Shown here: one piece after another, positions 52,838-62,430 of the stretch
How positions within the stretch are numbered: position 1 is the first letter of the stretch
Layout of the letters: each line of letters starts with the position of its first letter
DNA from: JANYCD01 sp043738385
GTDB taxonomy: Bacteria; Pseudomonadota; Gammaproteobacteria; Burkholderiales; Rhodocyclaceae
Assembly (NCBI GenBank): GCA_043738385.1
Contig: JAYUGL010000167.1
Coordinates: forward strand, 1 to 64,000
Reading direction: 5' to 3'
DNA length: 64,000 nt
Translations under genes and position numbers: made by a program
The notes under the pieces: model-generated
The model's database searches: none
What the model saw: the letters and a program-made list of their open reading frames with translations, nothing else
Told to the model about the DNA's origin: nothing

Positions 52838-53407
52838 TCAGGCAACTGCCTGCTTCAGGCCGGTCTCGTAGATCCACTGCCCGCTGCGCGGATCGCGGAT
52901 GTAGCTCAACTGCTGGCGCCGGTTGGCGCCCTGTCCGGGCGCTTTCACCGAGATATGCACCCATCCCGAGTTGGGCCCCTGACGCGGATCGAAGCATTCA
53001 CAGATGATCTGATCATAGTCGGCAAGGTTGTCGCGCGCCCACTTGGCCAGTTCCAGTGTGCTCTTGCCGGGGATCTCGACGTCGCAGGCGCAGCCCCGCG
53101 TGTGCTGGCTGGTGCTGATCCAGCCAGCCGGCTTTTGTTTCAACGCGCGCTCGGTCGCCTGGCTGCGGAAAACGCTGTTGGGCGCAAAACTGCCGAACTT
53201 GTCGCGCAACACCTGCAAAACATTTCGCGCCAGATACACCGCCGCTTGCAGTTCGGCGTCGCCGGGAAATCCATTGTCAATACCGAGCCGACTGGCGACT
53301 TCGGACTTGGTGAGTTCAAAGACGTGAAAATTCGGCGCGACGAGGTCTTGCAGGTCCAGCGCCCGGAGCGTGATCTTGTCGAGCGGCGTGGTGGATCGGT
53401 CGGTCAT
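52838..53407 (-). CDS. M15-family peptidase (D-Ala-D-Ala carboxypeptidase-like)
   Basis: A 189-residue zinc peptidase fold. SQHTRGCACDVE (about 107-118) provides the His and Asp zinc ligands, and GWVHISV (about 155) the last His. Relatives trim or cut peptidoglycan peptides, and phage endolysins share the fold. No signal peptide is seen, so export or access to the wall is unexplained. The ATG at 53407 is chosen because the homologous region follows; the frame upstream is open but overlaps the CHAT gene. It sits between the CHAT and DRHyd genes. Confidence 0.82.
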   Translation of the reverse strand: MTDRSTTPLDKITLRALDLQDLVAPNFHVFELTKSEVASRLGIDNGFPGDAELQAAVYLARNVLQVLRDKFGSFAPNSVFRSQATERALKQKPAGWISTSQHTRGCACDVEIPGKSTLELAKWARDNLADYDQIICECFDPRQGPNSGWVHISVKAPGQGANRRQQLSYIRDPRSGQWIYETGLKQAVA

Positions 53408-53432
53408 GACGGTCTCCCTGGGTCTGTCCGGA

Positions 53433-56400
53433 TCACAGTGCGGCGCGGACCGACTTGATGGCCTCGGCCGCTGGCAAAGATGCGATGCCGGCGAGTTCGG
53501 CCACGAAGTCCAGGTGTTCCAGCACCGACGCGTATTCGCGCGGGCTGGCGCCACGTTGTGCCGCGGCCCGGTAGCGCGCAACGATCCTGCCCACCGACTG
53601 CGTCGCCGCGTTGCCTGTCTGCAAGAGCAAGCGCGCCAGTTCGCAATCGGCCTCGCCGACGGCATCCCAGAAGTTGGGGTTCGCCTCCTTACGCGCTGTG
53701 GCGATGGCAATCATGCGCTGGCATTGGTCGTCGACAATGCTCCGCCAATGGTCACTGCGCGTGCGATCGAGGACGGCGACGAATACCGTGGCAATGGCCC
53801 AGTTGGAGAACGGGTAGGGATTCTCGTTGTTGCCCCGCTTGAAGGCCTGGTGGTAGTAGCTGGCCATATTGACCAGCGCCTCGAAACGCGGTGTCGCGTC
53901 GTCGCACACCCAGGCCAGGCGCTTGCAGGCGCCGCCGAGGAGATTGAGCCGCTCGACCGTCGGCGCGCGCTGGCAGATCACATCCAGTTCCCTGACGGCG
54001 TGCTCAATGTCCGCGACGAGACCGCGGCGATCCGCCGCCTTGCCGCGCTTGCTGGCGCGCAGAGCCTGCCAGCGCTGACCGCAGAGCCGCACCTGGAAGT
54101 TGGCGCACTGCTCCACCGCGCGCAGCGGACAATCACCGAGATCAGCATGCAACGCCTTGTTCAGCCATTCCACACCCTTGGCATACTCGCCGGTTTCGCC
54201 CCAAGCGAAGCCGGCGGCGGCGGCGACGTCGGCACGCGCGGCCCACTCCCCGCGTTGCGCTTCCGGAGCGCCTGCCAGCAGTGCGTCGATCGTTGCCCGC
54301 ATGCGCGCCACAGCCTCCACGTCCTCGCCTTTTTCCTTCATCTGCATGCGAATCGATTCGCGATGGTTGTCGAGTTCGGCGACCAGCTCGGCCGGTGCCA
54401 GGAAGCTGGGCTGCGACGGCCGCGCGGAACCTTCGCCGCGGAGGCGGTAGCCATGGTCGCCGTAGCATTGATATGCGCCCCAGGTATTCACCTCGGGAAA
54501 GCTGGCCCAGACCGCGGCGCGCGCCGCTTTCACCGCTTCGCCAAAAGTCATGGGGCAGTCGGGGTCAAGCATATGCCGGTAGAAACTCTCGGCAAACGCG
54601 CCCGCCGCCCCGTCGTCAACCGCCCAGCCCGCCGCCACCACCGCCTTGACCCCCATATTGATGAACTGTACGCCCAGATTCGCCGCCAGCGCACTGTATT
54701 CGCCGTGTCCTTCGGCCTGCGTCTTGCCCAGGTGACAGCAGTTGATGAACACGAGCTCCGGCACCCAGCGCATCTGTTCGATATCGCCCGGCGTCAGGAA
54801 GGTGTTCTTGCCGATGACCATGCCCGACACGCGCCGCTCCGGTTTGGAACTGGCCGTGATGTCCTGAACGGACTGCGCTCCGTCATCGTGAGCAGCTCCG
54901 GTGTCGTCGTTCAGGACGAATTCGTGCTCGCCGTGGCCGGCCAGGTGCAGGATGCGCCAGGCATCCTTGTGCAGTCCGTCCATCAGATCTTCGGCGTTCT
55001 CATCGATGCAGTCCCTGACCCGGAAGCCGCGCCGGCTGAGCAGGGCGGACACTTTCTGCGCCTCGTCCCGTGCGCCGGGCAGTTCCGGAAACTCGCGCCA
55101 ACCGCCGAGGTCGGGATTGCCTACGACGAACGCCGTGGCTTCGGTCGCGTGATGGGGGTTGAGCCGGAACTGGGGCGTCTTCAACTGGCGGATCAGGCCC
55201 GCGCTCACCGCCGGCGGACGTCCGCTCTGGCTCCAGCGATCCTCGATCAATTCCCACGGATAGCGCGCGGAGACTTCGTCTACCAACAGGACCATGTCGG
55301 TCTGTTGGGGCGCAAGTTCCTTGAGCTGATTGGGCAGCAGCATCTCGAACAGCGTCTTGGCCACTTCCGAATTGCTGGCCGGCGAGCGTGAGGCCTGGCG
55401 AATGAAATCCTCGGCGAACCGCAATTGGCCCGTGGCATGGGTAATCTCGGCGCGGGCGCGGTCGGTCGCCGAGATGAAGCGCAAGCCGCCATCGCCTTTC
55501 TCTTCGATGATCTCCAGCCGGCCCCACCAACCCGGCGCATCGTCGTAGCGCAGGCGACGGCGACAGCCCTGACCTTCCTCGACCACCCCGGCGCTCCAGT
55601 TGACCGCAGTCGCCAGTTGACCGTCCGCCAGGAGTGCTTTGAGGGCCTTGGCGGCGGCAAGCGCGGCGTCCTCGAAAACGTCCACGAACTCGATCCTGTC
55701 AACCAGCACCTTGTCCGCCAGTTCAGCCTTCTCAAGTCGCTCGTTGGCGAGCACGGCACCGCGCAGGATGACTTCGACACAATCCCGCACGCTCGTGCCG
55801 CCCGGGCCGGAGCCGACCAACAGGCAGGAAACCGCCGCCGAACGCACACCGCCGCTAGGGCCGAAACGCGCATCGGGCCACCGGGCCACCTGTAGCGCGT
55901 AGTCGAGCAGCGCGGCGCACACCGTGGTCTGGAGCACCGTGGTGGACAGGCTGCCGACTTGGCCGAGACCGATGACGATGGCACCGCCGGGCTTGCCGCT
56001 CGGCTGTTCGTTGAAAAAGACGGCATGCGTTCCGGGCTGGCCGGGGTAGAGCCCGAGCCCCAGACTCTTCGTCAAAACGCGGCCGAGCCGCCCGTCCAGC
56101 GCAGCTTCGGCATTGACGATGACGTCGCCCAGGTAGTGGCCGACCAGCACCGGGTATCTGGCGTAGGAGAGATCGCCATGCACGACGCTGACCTGGATCC
56201 TCGGTGTCGTCATCTGATCGGCGGCATCCTCGACCGGCGCGCCGGGGCCAAAGCCCATGCTGCGCATGTCGCGCTGGTCGGGAATGCTGTCGGTCGGCGG
56301 CAGCGTGGGCATAACGAATTTTTCGGCGCCGGTCGTTGCGGCGCGCGCGCCACCGGGCGGCGTGGCGGGCAGCAGCGATGTCTTGCCGGTCATCAGCAAA

Positions 56401-58937
56401 TCAAGGTAGCCCGGCAGGACGCGCTTCTGGGTGCACAAGGCGTCGTGCGCGGTATCCTCCGCATACCAGACCGGCACGTCGGGCAGAAAGCCCGATTTCC
56501 AGCTCACCGTGCCATCGCCGCATGGGGTGGCGAGAAACTCCAGGCGCTTGCGTCCCGCCAGCAGTGGATCCTCGTAGTCGGCTACCTGGTAGTCGATCAC
56601 GGTCGCATCCTGGCAGCCGGCGACGTAGATCATGAACTTGGGGTCGGCGGGTGCCGCTTTGAGCAGCGCCCAGGTATCGCGCGCCTGTTGCAGCACCGCC
56701 TCGTCCGTCACCGGCCAACGGGCACTCAATGCCTTCCTGAGATCCTGCCACAGCGCGCGCTGCGCGAAATCCCGACTGTCGTCATCGAAGGGCAGAAGTT
56801 CCACCAGCCCGGGAAACGCGCGTACCAGATCGATGATTTCATCGGTGTCGTGCGTCATGTCGAGCAGGCTGAGGTTCGCCTCGGTCGCGTTGTAACCTGT
56901 CAGCCAGCGCACCGCTTCGTAGGAGCCGCGGTTGGGTGTACCGAGCATCAGGAAGCGGCTGTTCGGCAGCGCCTGGATGCGCCGCCACAGCGCCGCGCCG
57001 CGGCTGCCGTCGACGATCATGGCACGCGTCACCAGGCCGCCCATCGAGTGAGCGACGATGTGTACCGGCTGCTGAGTGCGCTCGATCTCCGGCAACCAGG
57101 TCTCCAATTTGTCGGCGAGTTTCGCCGCCGCATCGCGCACCGACAGCCGCCAGTCATAGGGGAATATCTCGACGCGATGGCTGCGCGCGAGGAATTCCAG
57201 TAGCGGGCCGTAGAAATCGTCGAGCAGATCGACCGGCTCGACGCCGGCTACGTCCATATGAATCTTCGCCAGCCCGCCCCGCAACAAGCTCCAGTAGTTC
57301 AACCAGACACCCTCGCCCTGAACGTTCAGAGCACTACCCATGGTCCCTGGCAGCACTACCGCCAGCGGCCGTGGTTCGGCGGCGGTGCGACTGCGACGCA
57401 CGGCAGCGCGCCAGCGCGGCTCTGCCTGCGGCGCTTCCTGAATCGGCTGGAAACCGCCGTCGTCATCGTCGGCCCGGGTGAGGCCCGCCACCAGCCAGCG
57501 CACGCTCTTGTCGTTGGCGAAATAGCTGAAGTGACTAACGTTGGCGCCCTTGTCTAACTGGAAGCGCGCACCCTTCTCCGGACGACGCAAGCCACCGGCC
57601 ATGGAGCCGGTGTTCACCACCAGGTCGTGATCGGCGCCATAGAACCAGTCGGTGGCCAGCAGCTTGACCTGGCTCCACAAGCCCTCGCCCTCGATGTCGC
57701 CGGCGATGACGCTCAAGTCGGCGCTTGTCACCAGCGCCGGATGCAGCAGCAGGCGCGTCAACGCGGAACCCGGCATCATGGCTTCAAGCCCTGGCAGCGT
57801 GCGCGGATCGGTGCGTTCCTTTACCACCGCCAGCATGAAGTCGGCAACATCGCCGACGAGACCGTCGCCACTCAGGAAATTCAGCACCGACAGCCAACGG
57901 TCGAGCCGCCCAGAAGCCAGCGTGGTGCCGCGCGCCGGACAGGCCACGCGTACGAAACGACCAACCTTCAACTGGCGGTCGTCAAGTTCGTTCAATAGTT
58001 GTTGCAGGTTCTTGCGGTCGGCTTGGTAGCCCAAATCGCGCGCCTTGGCATCATTCGCCGCCAGCGGTCCGAGGTCCAGTTGCCGGGCGATGGTCCGGTC
58101 GGCGGCGAAGAGCGTCTGTAGCAGTTCCGGACGTAGCAGGTCGTTCGCGCGATCGCGCTGGCCGAGGCAAAGCAGCTCGCCGACCAGGCCGCCGCGCGAA
58201 TGACTGACGAGATGAATCTCGGCGCCCTTCGGCAGCCGCTGCACCAGATCCAGCGCGTTGCGGATCGGGCTTTCCGTCATGCTGCGATGCTCCCACGCAA
58301 AGACCCGATCGCCATATTTCTCGGCCAGCGTGCGGCGTGCGGCAGCGCCGACGGCACCGTTCCACAGCTTGCCGAAGCTGCCCTCGCAACTCGACGCGGT
58401 GCCATGCAGGAAGACCAGGACCGGCTTGTCCGTGGCGATGCGCGCGTTTTTTTCGGTCGGCGAAAGCGCAAAAGTATCGCCGAGTGCGCAACGGTAGAGT
58501 CCCGGTGCCCTGCCTTTGAGCATTTTTTCTTCAAACGCCCGGCCGATGGCGCCGGCCGCCTTTTCTTTCAGATCCACGCCGAAGAACTCGAGCGCCTTGA
58601 TGCCCAATCCCATCCACCCGCGCTGGCCGCGGGCGCCTGCCCGGGCGCCGCGCGCCGACGGCTGGAGCTCGATTTCCCAGGCATCGCCGCCATCGCGGCG
58701 CACCTCCTTGCGGCCGCTTTCGCGGATCAGATCGTCGGCACGCGTCCACAGCACGAAGCCGTTGTCGAGCTCGACCTTCACCACCTCGTCGCTGTGCGCC
58801 TCGATCTCCTCGGCGGTCGCGCCCCGCGCAGCGCCAGGCACCACGCGGCGGTGGCTGGTGATGACGACCGCCTTGCTGGTGGCCGGCGCGGTAGCCGATG
58901 ACTGTTGGGTGCCACGGATGCGATAGCTGATGGTCAT
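53433..58937 (-). CDS. Giant protein: two alpha/beta-hydrolase modules, CHAT protease, helical repeats
   Basis: An 1834-residue multidomain protein. Module 1 (about 165-480) is an alpha/beta hydrolase with oxyanion VFLHGTA and nucleophile SHSRGG (Ser247). Module 2 (about 520-850) is LCAT-like: VVLPGTMGS, nucleophile AHSMGG (Ser631), an Asp in CGDGTV and His in DTAHD. Residues 910-1060 resemble a macro/leucyl-aminopeptidase N-terminal fold. Next comes a CHAT caspase-like protease (about 1260-1500) with His1335 in HLAGHGEH and Cys1401 in FINCCHLG. The last 330 residues are TPR-like helices. It starts with a GAGGAG site and follows the metacaspase gene by 47 bases. Joined lipase and protease functions suggest a lipid-damaging effector controlled by proteolysis. 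Confidence 0.85.
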   Translation of the reverse strand: MTISYRIRGTQQSSATAPATSKAVVITSHRRVVPGAARGATAEEIEAHSDEVVKVELDNGFVLWTRADDLIRESGRKEVRRDGGDAWEIELQPSARGARAGARGQRGWMGLGIKALEFFGVDLKEKAAGAIGRAFEEKMLKGRAPGLYRCALGDTFALSPTEKNARIATDKPVLVFLHGTASSCEGSFGKLWNGAVGAAARRTLAEKYGDRVFAWEHRSMTESPIRNALDLVQRLPKGAEIHLVSHSRGGLVGELLCLGQRDRANDLLRPELLQTLFAADRTIARQLDLGPLAANDAKARDLGYQADRKNLQQLLNELDDRQLKVGRFVRVACPARGTTLASGRLDRWLSVLNFLSGDGLVGDVADFMLAVVKERTDPRTLPGLEAMMPGSALTRLLLHPALVTSADLSVIAGDIEGEGLWSQVKLLATDWFYGADHDLVVNTGSMAGGLRRPEKGARFQLDKGANVSHFSYFANDKSVRWLVAGLTRADDDDGGFQPIQEAPQAEPRWRAAVRRSRTAAEPRPLAVVLPGTMGSALNVQGEGVWLNYWSLLRGGLAKIHMDVAGVEPVDLLDDFYGPLLEFLARSHRVEIFPYDWRLSVRDAAAKLADKLETWLPEIERTQQPVHIVAHSMGGLVTRAMIVDGSRGAALWRRIQALPNSRFLMLGTPNRGSYEAVRWLTGYNATEANLSLLDMTHDTDEIIDLVRAFPGLVELLPFDDDSRDFAQRALWQDLRKALSARWPVTDEAVLQQARDTWALLKAAPADPKFMIYVAGCQDATVIDYQVADYEDPLLAGRKRLEFLATPCGDGTVSWKSGFLPDVPVWYAEDTAHDALCTQKRVLPGYLDLLMTGKTSLLPATPPGGARAATTGAEKFVMPTLPPTDSIPDQRDMRSMGFGPGAPVEDAADQMTTPRIQVSVVHGDLSYARYPVLVGHYLGDVIVNAEAALDGRLGRVLTKSLGLGLYPGQPGTHAVFFNEQPSGKPGGAIVIGLGQVGSLSTTVLQTTVCAALLDYALQVARWPDARFGPSGGVRSAAVSCLLVGSGPGGTSVRDCVEVILRGAVLANERLEKAELADKVLVDRIEFVDVFEDAALAAAKALKALLADGQLATAVNWSAGVVEEGQGCRRRLRYDDAPGWWGRLEIIEEKGDGGLRFISATDRARAEITHATGQLRFAEDFIRQASRSPASNSEVAKTLFEMLLPNQLKELAPQQTDMVLLVDEVSARYPWELIEDRWSQSGRPPAVSAGLIRQLKTPQFRLNPHHATEATAFVVGNPDLGGWREFPELPGARDEAQKVSALLSRRGFRVRDCIDENAEDLMDGLHKDAWRILHLAGHGEHEFVLNDDTGAAHDDGAQSVQDITASSKPERRVSGMVIGKNTFLTPGDIEQMRWVPELVFINCCHLGKTQAEGHGEYSALAANLGVQFINMGVKAVVAAGWAVDDGAAGAFAESFYRHMLDPDCPMTFGEAVKAARAAVWASFPEVNTWGAYQCYGDHGYRLRGEGSARPSQPSFLAPAELVAELDNHRESIRMQMKEKGEDVEAVARMRATIDALLAGAPEAQRGEWAARADVAAAAGFAWGETGEYAKGVEWLNKALHADLGDCPLRAVEQCANFQVRLCGQRWQALRASKRGKAADRRGLVADIEHAVRELDVICQRAPTVERLNLLGGACKRLAWVCDDATPRFEALVNMASYYHQAFKRGNNENPYPFSNWAIATVFVAVLDRTRSDHWRSIVDDQCQRMIAIATARKEANPNFWDAVGEADCELARLLLQTGNAATQSVGRIVARYRAAAQRGASPREYASVLEHLDFVAELAGIASLPAAEAIKSVRAAL

Positions 58938-58984
58938 GACAGGCGCTCCTCGTTCAAATTCGGTGGGTCCGCCGGACGGCGTGG

Positions 58985-59776
58985 TCAGGTGAACACGTCG
59001 AATCGGCGGGCGGCCGCGCTGCCGAATATCTGCGGGTGCTGCGGCAGTTTGCTGGAAGGCAGGTAGGCACTGATCAGTTTGAACCAGTCGTCATAATTGG
59101 ACGGCGCGTCCTCGCGCAGCGTCTTCAGCGCGTAGTAGGTGAAGGCGCCGTTAGGCCGGCCATGGAAGCGCGTATCCCAGCTGTATTCGGAATCCTCGGC
59201 GCCAGCCAAAAGCAGATCGCCGCCGCTGCGCTTGAATCCGTGCACCAGGGTCTTTGGCCGCTTCGCGGTTGCAGGCAGCTTGCCCGCCGGCATCCAGTCC
59301 TGCAAGGGCATGTAGCGGGCGCGCGGCATGCCGGGGGCGGGGTCGGTTGCATCGCCGCGGGTTACCGAACCGGAGTGGCAGCTGTCGGAGAGCAGCAGGA
59401 CGCGCACGCCATTCGCGCGCCGGTCGAAAAGTTGATGGATCTCGTCATCGAGCAGTGGCCCCGCGCTGCTGATATCCCAGGGGCAGAGACCCTCATCACG
59501 GCCATCGGGCTCATCGCCGGAACTGTCCGGCACCCAGGTGCCATGCCCGGAGTAGGTGATGACCACGGTATCGCCTGACGACACGCCGGAGATCGCCGCG
59601 CCGATTAACGCCGCCATGTTAGCCTTGGTGGCCTGGCCGTCGAGCAACTTGGTAATGGTGAAGCCGCGCTTGGCGAGTTCCGTCGCCCAGTCATTGGCAT
59701 CGTTGACGCAGCCGGACAAATCGTTCTGGGTGCCGGGATAGTCGTTGATGCCTATGCAAAGTGCCTTCTTCGCCAT
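58985..59776 (-). CDS. Metacaspase-like caspase-family protease (C14)
   Basis: A 263-residue compact caspase fold. The catalytic His is in ITYSGHGTW (His78) and Cys in SDSCHSGS (Cys133). KALCIGINDYP opens the fold, and ALGAEDSEYSWD-like residues near 195 belong to the substrate side. Metacaspases cleave after Lys or Arg. No long pro-domain or C-terminal extension is present. A strong AAGGAGG site lies before the ATG. Next to the CHAT protein and the clostripain it suggests a protease cascade. Confidence 0.92.
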   Translation of the reverse strand: MAKKALCIGINDYPGTQNDLSGCVNDANDWATELAKRGFTITKLLDGQATKANMAALIGAAISGVSSGDTVVITYSGHGTWVPDSSGDEPDGRDEGLCPWDISSAGPLLDDEIHQLFDRRANGVRVLLLSDSCHSGSVTRGDATDPAPGMPRARYMPLQDWMPAGKLPATAKRPKTLVHGFKRSGGDLLLAGAEDSEYSWDTRFHGRPNGAFTYYALKTLREDAPSNYDDWFKLISAYLPSSKLPQHPQIFGSAAARRFDVFT

Positions 59777-59914
59777 GTTGTGTCCTCCTTGGGGCAGGCT
59801 TGTGCCACGGACCGACGCACTGTTGGTAATCTAGCGATGCAAACAACTTTGGTCAATGATACTGATACGTAAATATTGGTTTGTCACGCCCGTGACTTAT
59901 CGGACCCACCGGCA

Positions 59915-60736
59915 TCAGAGGCTTCTGGTGTCGATCCAGCAGACCCGGCCGCTGCGGCGTTTGACTTCTTCGACCATATGGCCGGTGCCACCGGCGCCCT
60001 CGGTACCCGCGCCGTTCCAAAGGCAGACGAGACTTACCTTGTCCGGGCCGCAGACGAGGGCGGTATAGAGCAGCCAGAGATTGCAACGCTCGTAGGGGTA
60101 GTCCTCGCTGCTGCCGCGCGGCGGCTGGCCCAGCACCTCCGGTGCGGCGCGCGGGGGTGCCGCCAGCGCGGCTCTCGACGCCAGGTAACGGCGGTGCCAA
60201 TCTTCGCCGCAGCCAACCACGGAGGCCGCGATGAACTCCGGTTCGGCAAAGGGTTGCAGCCAGAACACCTTCACGCCACGTTGCCGACAGGCTTCGGTGA
60301 ACAGCAGGTCGCCGCCGCATGCGCCCTGCGTCAGCGCGAGATCTTGCGACCCGGCAGCGAGCCGTTCGAGCGCTTCGGCAATTCTTTGCGCCGCCTGCGC
60401 TACCTTGTTGGCGGGAAAACGTGGCGTCGGCCGATCGGGGGCATCGATCATATGGCCACTGAACACGAAGACCTGCCTGGGCTGCCAGGTTTCTGCGGCG
60501 CGATTCGGAACAGCGGTCCCTTGCCGGCACAGGGCCTGCTCGCTCAGGCCCTTCGCATTGCCAGCGTTGATAACCAAGGCACGTTCGAGCAGTTCGAGCG
60601 CGAACGCGTAGTGCCCCGCCGCACGTAACGCCGCGGCCGCCTCGATCCAAGTATCGGCGCGAAGCTCCGCTGCCGGCGCCTCGTCGGCGAGCAGCAGCAG
60701 ATCACCGATGCGGTTCGCCGAGCGGGCGAGACCCAC
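59915..60736 (-). CDS. TPR plus SLOG-like nucleotide-sensing protein
   Basis: A 273-residue protein. The first 70 residues form a TPR-like helical pair (ELRADTWIEAAAALRAAGHYAFALELLERALVI). The remainder is Rossmann-like: VFVFSGHMIDAPDRPTPRFP, LALTQGACGGDLLFTEACRQRG and VKVFWLQPFAEPEFI. The GACGGD-type loop fits SLOG-like domains, which bind NAD-derived or other nucleotide ligands; the match is by pattern only. The GTG at 60736 is the first usable start after an in-frame stop but has no clear ribosome site. It lies between the clostripain and metacaspase genes. Confidence 0.6.
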   Translation of the reverse strand: MGLARSANRIGDLLLLADEAPAAELRADTWIEAAAALRAAGHYAFALELLERALVINAGNAKGLSEQALCRQGTAVPNRAAETWQPRQVFVFSGHMIDAPDRPTPRFPANKVAQAAQRIAEALERLAAGSQDLALTQGACGGDLLFTEACRQRGVKVFWLQPFAEPEFIAASVVGCGEDWHRRYLASRAALAAPPRAAPEVLGQPPRGSSEDYPYERCNLWLLYTALVCGPDKVSLVCLWNGAGTEGAGGTGHMVEEVKRRSGRVCWIDTRSL

Positions 60737-60784
60737 CCGCGCGTGCCAGGAATCGTTCGTTGCGATCGTAGCCCCCTTCGGTGT

Positions 60785-62173
60785 TCAACTCCAGGCGCGA
60801 TTGCCAAGCCCGGCGACGTAGTCGTTGATGAACTTCGCCCAGGCGTTCTTCTTCGCGAAGTCGAGCGTGCGGTAGAGGCCGCAGACCTTCTTCTTCGGGA
60901 AGTAGATCGAGGCGCCGTGCGAATGCGCCATCTTCGCGCCTTTCCAGCCCGATCGCAGGATCATCTGCGCCGCCGCCGCCTTCACCGCCGCACAGGCGGC
61001 CGAAACATCGGCAACGGTGACGAGCTTGGCCAGGCCGTCGCAAAGGTCAACCAGGTCGACGTAATCGTCGTAGGGTGACGAGTACTCCTGCACCCCGCCG
61101 CGTACCGACTGGAGCGCGGTGAAGACCTTCGCGTCGGTCATCGCCTTGCTGAGCGCGGCGCCGAGGCTATTCACGCCGGCGGCAACGGCATCGATCTTGG
61201 CAAGATCCGTGGCGGCGAAGGTGACGCCGGAATTAGCGCCATAAGACGCGATGTACTGGGTAACGGCGAGCTTCGAAAGTTCGGCCGGAGACATGGCCGG
61301 ATTCTTGGCCAGCGCGGTCAGGATGCGGTCGTAAGGCCAGCCTTCGTTTGGCTCTTCTTCCTGCGAACCCACGGTGTAGGCAGCGACGCCCTTAACCTGG
61401 TAGCCGACTTCGAGCATGCTCATCAGGCAGGCGTCGAAACCGAGGATGTCGATCTTGCGGCCGAGCAGTTTCTTGATGTCGAGCATGACGCGCTTCATCT
61501 CGATGTTGTCGATGTAGTCCTGCGCCTGATCGTCGAAGGCGATGGCGCGCGACTGCGCCATTTTCTGAACCGTGGTCCGGAACAGCGCGCGACCGCCGCG
61601 TCGAATCGCCGCCCGTGCCTGCGCCAGAGGAACCGCGGCCGTCTTCTTGCGCCCGGCGCCCGCGCGCGCCGACACGCCGCCCTTGGCATCGAGCGTGTAG
61701 CCCTTGCGGATCACCGGCGGCGCGTTGCCACCGAAATAGTCGCCGCCGGCGGCATAAAGGTTCGAATCGTCCCAACCGGCGCCGTGGTTCCAGAGTACCG
61801 CCAGGTAATGCTGCGCCGGGTAGGTCTTGATGCCCCAGGTCAGAAAGTCCTTCAGGACCTTGGGGTCGCCCGTATTCGTCTCGCCCAGATCACCGACGAC
61901 GTCGGCCGCGACCGGGGTACCCTTGCGCAGCAGATAGCGTTTCGTGGTTTCCTTGCTGCCCGCCCGATCAAACTGGGCAACGACGTTGATCGAGGCGCTG
62001 GAGCCGACCTTCTTCATCTCCAGCAGATCGGTCACTCCGGCGCCGTCGAGATTGTTGTCGCCGGCCAGATAGACCATGAGGGTCCAGCTGGCATTCGCTT
62101 TGGCTTTGGCCGGAGCCGCTTTTTTCGTCGTCGCTCTTCCTGCCGGCGTCTTTGTTGTCGTTGCGCGTGCCAT
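60785..62173 (-). CDS. Clostripain-family (C11) cysteine protease
   Basis: A 462-residue protease. WTLMVYLAGDNNLDG opens the fold, the catalytic His is in LWNHGAGWD (about 130) and Cys in FDACLMSMLEVGY (about 249). C11 enzymes share the caspase fold, cut after Arg or Lys and are often activated by self-cleavage. The first 28 residues are a Lys/Ala/Thr tail, and a second basic stretch (about 168-200) lies between His and Cys, both possible cleavage points. ATG 62173 is preferred (GGAG seven bases upstream) over ATG 62179. It heads the ten-gene array. Confidence 0.88.
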   Translation of the reverse strand: MARATTTKTPAGRATTKKAAPAKAKANASWTLMVYLAGDNNLDGAGVTDLLEMKKVGSSASINVVAQFDRAGSKETTKRYLLRKGTPVAADVVGDLGETNTGDPKVLKDFLTWGIKTYPAQHYLAVLWNHGAGWDDSNLYAAGGDYFGGNAPPVIRKGYTLDAKGGVSARAGAGRKKTAAVPLAQARAAIRRGGRALFRTTVQKMAQSRAIAFDDQAQDYIDNIEMKRVMLDIKKLLGRKIDILGFDACLMSMLEVGYQVKGVAAYTVGSQEEEPNEGWPYDRILTALAKNPAMSPAELSKLAVTQYIASYGANSGVTFAATDLAKIDAVAAGVNSLGAALSKAMTDAKVFTALQSVRGGVQEYSSPYDDYVDLVDLCDGLAKLVTVADVSAACAAVKAAAAQMILRSGWKGAKMAHSHGASIYFPKKKVCGLYRTLDFAKKNAWAKFINDYVAGLGNRAWS

Positions 62174-62226
62174 AGTCATTCTCCCTTACGGTTGGATGTG
62201 TGGATCATGCGTACTGCCGCCGGTTG

Positions 62227-62255
62227 ACAATACTCTCACAACATATCGGCTTCAA
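62227..62255 (-). promoter_or_regulatory. Putative promoter of the protease/TIR array
   Basis: On the minus strand TTGAAG (62255-62250), a 17-base spacer and TATTGT (62232-62227) precede the clostripain gene by about 50 bases. Each box matches consensus at four of six positions. Confidence 0.4.
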
Positions 62256-62430
62256 TGGATGATCGATGCCGACAATCGGTCGCCGGCACGTAACGCCTCG
62301 CGAATACCCGCGGCACGGACGGACGGATCCTCCGCGCCGACGATGATACGTTTCTCCGGCAGAATGAAGATGACCACCAATTCGAATACGGTATCTTCCG
62401 CCACGGCTTGGTCCGCGCCTGCCGTGACGC

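Noticed and set aside
53370..55391. 673-codon plus-strand open frame
   Set aside because: Antisense to the CHAT region of the giant gene, whose motifs are clear on the other strand.
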